Shown here: in pieces, positions 44,101-50,274 of the stretch
How the letters are laid out: each line of letters opens with the position of its first letter
Numbering within the stretch: position 1 is the first letter of the stretch
DNA from: an uncultured Coriobacteriaceae bacterium
Lineage (GTDB): Bacteria > Actinomycetota > Coriobacteriia > Coriobacteriales > Atopobiaceae
Length of the DNA: 61,924 nucleotides
NCBI GenBank assembly: GCA_902779675.1
Contig: CACZCK010000018.1
Span: forward strand, 1 to 61,924
Direction of reading: 5' to 3'
Notes under the pieces: generated by a model
Told to the model about the DNA's origin: nothing
Databases searched by the model: none
Seen by the model: only the letters and a program-made list of their open reading frames with translations
Program-made: the position numbers and the translations under genes

Positions 44101-44374
44101 TAAGCTCAAGCCCCGTGCCGCCGATGCCACGCTCGCGCCCACGCTTCGAGAGCACGAACTCCTTCGGGTCCTTCAGCTCGGCCATCTGCTCCACGAAGGT
44201 CGGCTCATCGAAGAGGAAGCGAAGCTCGTCAACCTTGAGGAGCTCGTCCTTCAGCTCACCGAAAGCGAACACTGTGAAGTAGGAGCTGATAATGGAAAGC
44301 CTGTCGCCAGCGGAAAGCACCGAACGGAGCTTGTCTCCCAGCGCGTTTACGCCCTCGTTACTGAGAAACTCCAT
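41126..44374 (-). CDS. SNF2-family helicase with N-terminal phospholipase-D-like domain
   Basis: A 1082-residue protein. Residues about 1-160 resemble a PLD-like domain; the motif region YHLSHADGTADGFQGFNLPFT has the His and the downstream G-N-x-T-like turn but not a clear HxK, so catalysis may be lost. The helicase motor has DSVGLGKT (278-285), the DESH box (367-370), LSATPVNN (about 405) and the second-lobe motifs FATDCISEGQNLQ and QRFGRVDRLGS. Related PLD-SNF2 helicases drive DISARM-like and other anti-phage systems. It is the first large gene of the cassette, 4 bases after the regulator. Confidence 0.88.
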   Translation of the reverse strand: MEFLSNEGVNALGDKLRSVLSAGDRLSIISSYFTVFAFGELKDELLKVDELRFLFDEPTFVEQMAELKDPKEFVLSKRGRERGIGGTGLELTLRNNLNQRALAHECAEWVRAKASFRSARSRGMVQSGSVYHLSHADGTADGFQGFNLPFTLEGLGYERKAGVVGGYGSYSGAAEAQGLKSMFDGIWDNPSMVADVTERVAEQIGTLYRENAPEFVYFLTLYHVFRDFMESMEETDPIKPGLSFTDSAVWNKLYDFQRDAVVGAIRKLERYKGCIIADSVGLGKTFEALAVIKYYQERNDRVLVLCPKRLRENWTLYTGNDERNPLVDDRLNFDVLNHTDLSRYTGFSGDINLETLRWGNYDLIVIDESHNFRNKPTDRTQHSRYDRLMEDIIRAGVRTKVLMLSATPVNNKLLDLRNQIEIITEGDDAYLAETDGIGSVTAVCRLAQQRFGEWSELPDELRTTERFVSMVNADYFKLLDILTIARSRKHIAKYYRDETATFPTRLKPISLHPRFDTQDELPSIADMNDLIASLSFAQYQLLSYVMPGKQKKYADRYADTWGNDFESQVNRTHAVANLMRVNLLKRMESSINSFRITLERVLGGARSLLDQLDNLSMNAAYEADELAEGFDDDDDAEEFEAGGKVRVDLRDVDDIRVRQELEYDIRTLEELLYYANEVTPERDEKLAELRRFIDQKVAHPYNPGNRKLLIFSAFADTARYLYEQLNPYLKKTYGMESALVTGAKGTAATVKLKRTTFDAVLGRFSPKSKEISEREREQGEIDVVFATDCISEGQNLQDCDCLVNYDIHWNPVRIIQRFGRVDRLGSDNTCVQLVNFWPDIELDEYIQLEGRVKGRMVLLDTSATGEENVLEGKAADEMNDLKYRRSQLEQLQREVMDLEDISGGISITDLAYDDFRVELERYAKAHPGLLEGSPCGLHAVAEIPDTLADSVEPGVVFCLKANDEGANPKDGNPTWPFHLVYVTDSGEVRGTHTNPKAALDTIRAACAGVTEPVMDLCRQFNKETRDGTNMGAYTELLDAAVSQVSGVQAQKGMESLFSLGEVGTGTTLAFDDYSLVSFVVLR

Positions 44375-44378
44375 CGCG

Positions 44379-44585
44379 CTACCCCTTCTTCGCGGAAAGC
44401 TTCTCGATGAGAGCCTGCTTGACGAATGAGGTGAAGGTGAGACCTGAAAGCGAAGCCGCCTGCTTGGCCGAGTCGCGAAGGTTCTTCGGAATGCGAAGCG
44501 TCACCGGGACGTTCCCACCGTCGACAAGAAACTCCTGAATCTCCGTAGCCGTGGCACCAGAATCCACAAGGTCAGAGTACTTCAT
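44379..44585 (-). CDS. Ribbon-helix-helix regulator of the defence cassette
   Basis: A 68-residue protein with a C-terminal RHH fold: strand VPVTLRIP, then helices LRDSAKQAASLSG and FTSFVKQALIEKLS. The ATG at 44585 has AGGAGC upstream; an earlier in-frame start would fall inside the operator. It is 4 bases from the helicase gene and is preceded by a perfect 8-bp inverted repeat (44596-44633), as expected for a self-repressing regulator. Such a protein could delay restriction until methylation is complete. Confidence 0.82.
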   Translation of the reverse strand: MKYSDLVDSGATATEIQEFLVDGGNVPVTLRIPKNLRDSAKQAASLSGLTFTSFVKQALIEKLSAKKG

Positions 44586-44595
44586 CGCAGCTCCT

Positions 44596-44641
44596 ATAGA
44601 ATGCCAGTTGCAATACAACGTAAGCCATTCTATCAGAGCTG
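44596..44641 (-). promoter_or_regulatory. Promoter-operator of the defence cassette
   Basis: ATAGAATG (44596-44603) and CATTCTAT (44626-44633) form a perfect inverted repeat with a 22-bp spacer. On the minus strand the distal half overlaps an extended -10 (TGATAGAAT, 44635-44627), so a protein bound here would block the promoter. The RHH protein encoded directly downstream is the obvious candidate. Confidence 0.6.
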
Positions 44642-45453
44642 AACGTCCCGTTTGTCGCTGCTTGTCGTAAGCCGACGCGTTTCATCGCGTTTGGCTAGAT
44701 CAAGGGCTGAAAGGCTAACACCGCTGCGAAGAGAACGCGCGTCTACCATTGTTGAATCCGAGACAAGCCTGCATGAGCTACGTTGCAGGATTTATTTGCC
44801 GCCATCCCTGGCTGCTGGCCTGGCCGTGCGCTACCAACCTCGGGTTGTCCGCAGCCCGGACGACCACGCGTAGGGTGTGCGCTCGGGCCGTTCGTGCCAC
44901 ACGCAGCCCACGCGCCCATGGGAGTCTCCCGTACGGCCAGCCGTCGGCTCCGGTCGGTCTTCGCATACGCGCCTACAGCAGCCCGCTTCGCGGTCTGCTT
45001 CCGGCCGCGTGCTCAGCCCGCCCTACGCCGCCGTCCGGCCTAATGCAAGGTTAACGGGGGCGCGTGGCCAGCGTGCGTCACGCCCGGCCAGCGGCGCACA
45101 CCCTACGCGTGGTCGTCCGGGCTGCTGCGTTATCCGGGCTGTCCGCACACGTCCAGTCCATCAGCCAGCGCGGGCGGCAAAGGCACACCACGGGCGTCAC
45201 TCCGACAGTCACCGCAAGCCACCAGCGGCCCCACCCGCGTCCCGCATCCGTCACACTGCTGCTCCACAGGAGGCCGCTACAGGGCCGTGACAGCCCCGCT
45301 CGAAACCGAACCGCACCTGCTCTATCAGCAACCACAAACAGGCTCCTGACGGCTTCACGTGCGGCCGTATCAGGCACGCGATACCCGGCTCGAAACCGGT
45401 GCCAACCTGCGACGAAGCCCCGCCAGAGACCTGTCCCAGCGACCCGAGAGCGC
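44642..45453. other. Gene-poor GC-rich region with a perfect 32-bp inverted repeat
   Basis: Between the portal stop and the defence promoter lie about 810 bases with no convincing gene on either strand. A perfect 32-bp inverted repeat is at 44851-44882 and 45094-45125 (starting GCAGCCCGGACGACC), enclosing 211 bp. Two copies of a GCTCGAAACCG string lie near 45299 and 45390. A minor head (MuF-like) gene normally follows the portal; its absence makes this a candidate scar. A structured RNA is another possibility. Confidence 0.6.
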
Positions 45454-46944
45454 CTACGAAGATCCCTTATCGCCGGCGGTACCGCCAGCTCCAATCTCGG
45501 CAGCAAGCCTGCGGGCGGTAGCCTCGTCCTCGCCGTACCAGCGGGCGCGATACTCCCACGGCGCGAGCGTGACGCCCACCTCGGCCATGTCCTGAGCCTT
45601 CTCGGCGGCGGTATCCTGGATGATGGAGTCATCGTATTGCACGCGCACGGAGCCCTCGTCGGGGATGCTCTCTCCAAAGCCGCGCGACACGCACATGACG
45701 GCTCTCGCGATGCTCTTGATTGCGTCCTCAAGAGCGTTCTCGTGCCGCCTGATGTTGCGCATGAGCGCCGAGTTGTCCGAGGAGACCTCCGTCGCTGTCT
45801 TGACGTACCCACGCGATTCATCCAGGTCGAAATAGCCGATGCCAAAACCCGTGAGGTCGCCGAGCATCTGCAACGCGATCCTGAAAGCCTCGACCTGCGA
45901 GCTCGTGCGAAGCGCAGGCGCGAACTCCTGGATGGTGTCCTCGGTCGTCATGACCTTGCGGAAGACGGTGCAGTCCTGCTTTCCGAACGGGATGGAGATG
46001 GTCTTGTCGCCGGTCTTCTCGCGATCGAAAAGAACGTCGGAGAGAAACACGCGCATCTTGGAGACGTCAATCTCATTGATAAGAGCATCGAAGGTGAGGT
46101 CCACCGCCTGCACCGCATCTACGGCGTCTGCGAATACGCTCTGACCATAGGGCGACATATCCACGCGCGTGTTGGTGACAGCGGGTTTTACGATGCCGAA
46201 GGTAGGGAAAGCGCATTCTGTATCAAACACCGGCGCAACACCCACGGGCGCGAGCTCGTTCCCGTCCTTGTCGAAGCATATGGTGACGATCTTGTAGCTC
46301 TCATCGTCGTTCATGGCGAGAAGAGCATCCGCATGTTCAGGTGAAAGTGAGGAAGTGGAAGGTGAAGAAGAGCCCGCCGAGAAGCCCATGCCGCCCTTGA
46401 GGTGCATCTGCAATTGGTCGACAGCCTTCCCGCGGTAGAACGCCCGCGTGACGAAAGCGCACTCGGTGATGTCGTCCTCGTCCCACGTGAGCGGAATCAC
46501 CATCCGCGCGTCGTAGTGCCGGATGCGAACCTTCTTCCTGTCGAGGTCCACCCAAAGTGCCCAGGCACCTGTTCCGAGACCGAATGCCCTCACCGCGGTC
46601 GCCTGCGCCTGCGCCATGAAGTTGGTTGAAGAGAAGAACTCGCCGATCCAGTCGGTCGCCCTCTGGTCCTCGCAAACGACCTTGACGTCCTCGTTTAGGA
46701 GAAGAGATCCCCATTCCTTGCATACGCGCATTGCCGGGTGGATGCTGCGACGGTGAACCTCGTACACCCGTCCGAGCCCATCTTTATCACGATAGTCGTA
46801 GAAGTCCCCGCGAGCCCCCATCCAGTCGTCCCACGACCGAATCCACGGCTCCATGTCATCCAGGGGAAGGACAAACCCCAACCCCCGCAGATACTCCTTC
46901 ACGTGCTCAGGCACCCAGTACTCGTCCAAGCTATTCACGCTCAT
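45454..46944 (-). CDS. Phage portal protein
   Basis: A 496-residue SPP1/HK97-class portal subunit; twelve form the DNA entry ring of the head. Typical parts are the N-terminal WIRSWDDWMGARGDFYDYRD, the wing region VRIRHYDARMVIPLTWDEDDI, and the C-terminal ERLAEIGAG-like helical crown (ATARRLAAEIG). The ATG at 46944 follows CGGAGGTGTCC; upstream frame continuation has no portal match. The gene ends beside the gene-poor region rather than at the usual minor head protein. Confidence 0.85.
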   Translation of the reverse strand: MSVNSLDEYWVPEHVKEYLRGLGFVLPLDDMEPWIRSWDDWMGARGDFYDYRDKDGLGRVYEVHRRSIHPAMRVCKEWGSLLLNEDVKVVCEDQRATDWIGEFFSSTNFMAQAQATAVRAFGLGTGAWALWVDLDRKKVRIRHYDARMVIPLTWDEDDITECAFVTRAFYRGKAVDQLQMHLKGGMGFSAGSSSPSTSSLSPEHADALLAMNDDESYKIVTICFDKDGNELAPVGVAPVFDTECAFPTFGIVKPAVTNTRVDMSPYGQSVFADAVDAVQAVDLTFDALINEIDVSKMRVFLSDVLFDREKTGDKTISIPFGKQDCTVFRKVMTTEDTIQEFAPALRTSSQVEAFRIALQMLGDLTGFGIGYFDLDESRGYVKTATEVSSDNSALMRNIRRHENALEDAIKSIARAVMCVSRGFGESIPDEGSVRVQYDDSIIQDTAAEKAQDMAEVGVTLAPWEYRARWYGEDEATARRLAAEIGAGGTAGDKGSS

Positions 46945-47062
46945 GCGGACACCTCCGTAAACCACGCTGATGTTCACGGTGAAGTTTCCGACATCGTCAC
47001 AACCTCGCCCGTGCTTTAGAATTCGGGAGAAAGATTGTGAAGAGAGGCCATGGGAGAAGAGG

Positions 47063-47812
47063 ATGCAGAACCGATACACAGGCGACATCGGAGACTTCAG
47101 CAAGCTCGGGCTCCTGCGTGCATTGCGAAACGCCGACCTGTCAATCGGGCTCAACTGGTACCTAACCCCAGACGAGACGCACAACAGCGACGGTCGCCAC
47201 GTGAGCTACCTCGACCAGGACGAATACCGTAAATGTGACGAGGAGCTGTGGTTAGAGCTAAGGGCCACCGTCAAAGAAGACAGGCGGAAAGTGCGCTACA
47301 TGGAGAACGACCGCGTCCTCAAGGCAACGTTCTTCTCAGAATGCATCGATTTCTCTGCAAACGAAGAAGGCGAAAAGCATAGGCACAAGCCAAGGGCCGA
47401 GAGAAACGCGCTCCGCAGCGAATGGTTCGGAAGGTCGCTCGCCATGCTGGCGGGAAAAGACATTGTCTGCGTTGACCCCGACAACGGCCTGGTGGTGCCT
47501 TCTGCCAAGGGGAAACCGAAGGAGAACAAGTACGTCCTGCCCTCCGAACTCGCCAGATACTACGCCCAAGGCTCTACCGTCATCTATTACCAGCACAAGG
47601 CGAGATATAAGGACGATCATTACGCTCGACAGCTCGGCGAGCTATTGAAAAGCCCAGATTTTGAAGGCGCTTCCGGTCTCGCATTGAAGTTCAAGACAAC
47701 CTCGCAGCGGTATTACATGTTCGTCATCCAGCCGCGCCATAGGGAAACGATCGAAAATGCCGTAGACCAGATGCTCTCGTCAGCCTGGGGCAAACATTTC
47801 CATCTGCTGTGA
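47063..47812 (+). CDS. Opposite-strand cargo gene, conserved family of unknown function
   Basis: A 249-residue protein encoded against the direction of the packaging operon, between portal and terminase. It begins MQNRYTGDIGDFSKLGLLRAL and has IVCVDPDNGLVV (about 135-146), two motifs I recall from a widespread uncharacterised family of small cytosolic proteins. No known catalytic site can be named. It has its own ribosome-binding site (GGGAGAAGAGG). Orientation and location are those of a moron, that is, a lysogen-expressed extra gene, so a protective or anti-competitor role is plausible but unproven. Confidence 0.78.
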   Translation: MQNRYTGDIGDFSKLGLLRALRNADLSIGLNWYLTPDETHNSDGRHVSYLDQDEYRKCDEELWLELRATVKEDRRKVRYMENDRVLKATFFSECIDFSANEEGEKHRHKPRAERNALRSEWFGRSLAMLAGKDIVCVDPDNGLVVPSAKGKPKENKYVLPSELARYYAQGSTVIYYQHKARYKDDHYARQLGELLKSPDFEGASGLALKFKTTSQRYYMFVIQPRHRETIENAVDQMLSSAWGKHFHLL

Positions 47813-47814
47813 TA

Positions 47815-49098
47815 TTAACCGCGTAGCACATCGTCCATCATCGCGTAGCGCACCGCATCGATGGAATGGTCATCGCCGTCCGGGATGATGTCGAGCCAGT
47901 TACCGTCACGGTCGCGCTCGTATTCCTTCATGGCGAATTCCTCGAAGGTGAGCGGGCACCGCACCGGGTCAATCACGATCTCCCGAAGCCCAGCCAGCCA
48001 CTCATAGGAAAGCTTGCGCATGCGCCCCTTGCGAGCAGGGCGTGCGCGTATGCCGAGGTCTCGCCGATAAATGCTCGTCTGAACCTTGCCGTCGGGCGTG
48101 TCGTCCACCCAAACCACCTGGTCATGGTAATAGGCTTCCTCGCCGGGCTCGTCCGCGTAGGTGAGAGAGTCGAGAACGATGCGCCCCGTCTCCTCCGGCG
48201 TCATCTTGTTGGCAGTGTGCTCTTCGAAGATGATGAGCCGCCGGGACCCCGGCTGCCATTCGCACCTCACGAATCGCCACGGGTCGGGCCACCAGCCCCA
48301 GTCCAGTCCATTGCGGATGCGCTCGAACGTGCGGATCTCCTCGTCGGTCACCTCGCGCTCCACGATGTTGGAGAAAACGTTGCCGCCGGTGCCGACCACA
48401 TCGCCGAGAAACTCCCACCGCCACGCCGTCTCGTTCGCCTCGCGAAGGTACTCCGCCTCCTCGATGAACGGCCCTCCCAGCCATTCGGGATGAGAAGAGG
48501 CCACGTCGAGGTACGAGGTCTTCCAGACGAGCGTGTCATCGCGCTGCTTCCTCGCCAGCGTCTCCTTGTTCACCCAGCTCATCGCCGTCTTTGGCGGATT
48601 GAAGGAATAGAAGACCCAGAACCTGCTCCCACCGCGCCGCAGCGAGTTGAGAACGGACCTCACGTCCTCGATGCTCCCGTACTGGTCCAGCTCCTCGAAC
48701 CATATGCAGGCGCAATACCCCTTGGCGAACTTTGTCGACTTCAGCTTGAGCGGGTCGTCACAGCCGCGAAAGACGATTCGCTGCCCGGTCGGCAGGTACA
48801 CGATCTCCAGCGGAGAAATCTTCGCCTTGAAGTACTCGCTCAGCCCCAGCGCATTGACGGCCCAGAGCACCTGCGTGTACACCGAGTCGCGAAGCGTGTT
48901 GCCGAACCTCCGCACCACGACCACGTTCACGTCAGGATTGGCCACGGTGAGAAGGACGAGGCAGAGGGAAATGAACGAGCTCTTCGTCGAGCCGCGTCCT
49001 CCGTGAAGCCAGTAGTGCGTATGGCCGTGCATCATCACGTCGCCAAGCACGGGGTGGAAGCGTTCGATGCAGAGGTCCGCCGCGCTAGTCGTCGCCAT
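47815..49098 (-). CDS. terL: Terminase large subunit
   Basis: The DNA-packaging motor and nuclease, 427 residues (PBSX/Terminase_3-like). Walker A is GGRGSTKSS (33-41), Walker B CIWFEELDQ (about 131-139), and the coupling motif lies in FYSFNPP. The RNase H-like nuclease has acidic residues in NGLDWGWWPDP, VVWVDDTPDG and DGDDHSIDAVRY. The ATG at 49098 overlaps the small-subunit gene. It is co-oriented with the portal across the rightward cargo gene. Confidence 0.92.
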   Translation of the reverse strand: MATTSAADLCIERFHPVLGDVMMHGHTHYWLHGGRGSTKSSFISLCLVLLTVANPDVNVVVVRRFGNTLRDSVYTQVLWAVNALGLSEYFKAKISPLEIVYLPTGQRIVFRGCDDPLKLKSTKFAKGYCACIWFEELDQYGSIEDVRSVLNSLRRGGSRFWVFYSFNPPKTAMSWVNKETLARKQRDDTLVWKTSYLDVASSHPEWLGGPFIEEAEYLREANETAWRWEFLGDVVGTGGNVFSNIVEREVTDEEIRTFERIRNGLDWGWWPDPWRFVRCEWQPGSRRLIIFEEHTANKMTPEETGRIVLDSLTYADEPGEEAYYHDQVVWVDDTPDGKVQTSIYRRDLGIRARPARKGRMRKLSYEWLAGLREIVIDPVRCPLTFEEFAMKEYERDRDGNWLDIIPDGDDHSIDAVRYAMMDDVLRG

Positions 49099-49483
49099 CG
49101 GAAGACCTCGCAACCTTGAGCTCCACGCCGAGCGTGATCTGTGGGACGTCCTCGCCTTCGGCTTCGACCTTGCGGGTCGTCTGCGCGTACTCGTCGGGAT
49201 ATTTGCGCTCCAGCAACCAGGCGGCCGCTGTCCACTGCGGATTCTTCTCGCGGGTGGCCGTCGCCATGATGGACCGCAACAGCGTCTCCTTGTACTCGGC
49301 CTCGGCCTTTTTGATGCCCTCAACTAACGCAACTTTCACCTTGCTGTCGGGGTCCTTGAGCCACTTGTACCAGGAGGTCTCGGAGACGCCCAGCCCACGG
49401 CAAATGTCGGCGTTAGTCATGCCGTGCGACTTCATCTCGATAGCCTGCTCGACCATCTTGTACGTGAGCTTCGGCTTGCGCAT
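49085..49483 (-). CDS. terS: Terminase small subunit
   Basis: A 132-residue DNA-recognition subunit. The N-terminal HTH (TYKMVEQAIEMKSHGMTNADICRGLGVSETSWYKWLKDP) resembles phBC6A51-type small terminases. A helical middle (AEYKETLLRSIMATATREKNPQWTAAAWLLERKYPDEY) follows, and then a short acidic tail. The ATG at 49483 has GGAAGGAGG upstream. It overlaps terL by 14 bases. Confidence 0.88.
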   Translation of the reverse strand: MRKPKLTYKMVEQAIEMKSHGMTNADICRGLGVSETSWYKWLKDPDSKVKVALVEGIKKAEAEYKETLLRSIMATATREKNPQWTAAAWLLERKYPDEYAQTTRKVEAEGEDVPQITLGVELKVARSSDGDD

Positions 49484-49543
49484 GGGGCGATTCCTCCTTC
49501 CCGGGTTCTTGTTCAGGAGAAATCGTCCCACGCCGTCACAAAC

Positions 49544-49954
49544 CTACAGGCGCTCCCGCTTGCCCTTCAGGCCGTGCTTGCGCATCAGGCGCGAGTTCTT
49601 CTGCCTGAGCTGCGCCCAGCGACGATGAAGCTCTTCGTACTCGGGTCCGTCGTCGCATCCTGCCGCTTCGGCTTCCAGAAGCTCGTTGAAGGCTTCCTCC
49701 TCGGCTACATGGGCGGCTTCGGTGCAACGCCTGCACATGCCGGACTGCCTGTTGACGCGAACGCCCACGGCATGGCATTCCGGGCATTCATCGAGCACCT
49801 TGAGGCTGGCATGTATGCGTGACGCCTGGACCTCGATGGCCCTCGGCGTATGCTCCACGCCAAACCTCTCCACGATTGCGTCGTGAACTGCCTGGACTCC
49901 TCGGTAGCCAAGTTCGCGGATCACGTCGTTCTGTCCTGTGCTCCACGTGCTCAT
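49544..49954 (-). CDS. Small protein with a CxxC...CxxC zinc ribbon
   Basis: A 136-residue protein. The N-terminus (VIRELGYRGVQAVHDAIVERFGVEHTPRAIEVQASRIHAS) looks like an HTH that recognises DNA. A four-cysteine knuckle, CPECHAVGVRVNRQSGMCRRC, lies at about 57-77, followed by an acidic-to-basic helical tail. Its place directly before the terminase genes suits a late regulator or packaging accessory factor. No family is recognised with certainty. Confidence 0.75.
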   Translation of the reverse strand: MSTWSTGQNDVIRELGYRGVQAVHDAIVERFGVEHTPRAIEVQASRIHASLKVLDECPECHAVGVRVNRQSGMCRRCTEAAHVAEEEAFNELLEAEAAGCDDGPEYEELHRRWAQLRQKNSRLMRKHGLKGKRERL

Positions 49955-50274
49955 CGTCTACACATCCCAACACGTTCCTGACGGCTCATAACATGACCGC
50001 CTACTAGGGTGTCTACGCTTTCTACGCTTTCGAGGTCACAATCCCTGCATCGCGCTTTCCCCTCACAGTCCACACGGTCGAGGCGCCAATTGCCCAGAAT
50101 GGTGTAGAAAGTGTAGAATAGCCTTGTGAGCTGGGCATACATTCCGTCTGCAACTAGTAAACGGCTCATACGAAAGCGTAGAAGCGTCACCTTTTCAAAG
50201 CATGGCAGCTTGCTCGGACAGATTGTGGTGATGATGCGCTCAGCGTTTACGTTATCTAGCATCTTCATCACCGC
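49955..50274. other. Intergenic region with iteron-like repeats beside the primase gene
   Basis: Holds tandem TCTACGCTT (50012-50029), tandem TGTAGAAAG/TGTAGAATA (50103-50120) and the reverse complement AAAGCGTAGA (50173-50182). A 10-bp ACGGCTCATA recurs at 49981 and 50161. The cluster next to a primase-helicase gene fits a replication origin or packaging-site determinant. A weak leftward frame (49951-50271) passes through it but has no family match. Confidence 0.5.

Noticed and set aside
45064..46344. Rightward frame overlapping the portal end and the gene-poor region
   Set aside because: The half overlapping the portal is a shadow. The other half is Arg/Pro/Ala-rich text with no similarity, so it was not called a gene.
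49951..50271. Possible 106-codon leftward gene after the primase
   Set aside because: It passes through the iteron-like repeats, starts with GTG, and has no recognisable domain. It is recorded as an intergenic region instead, with low certainty.
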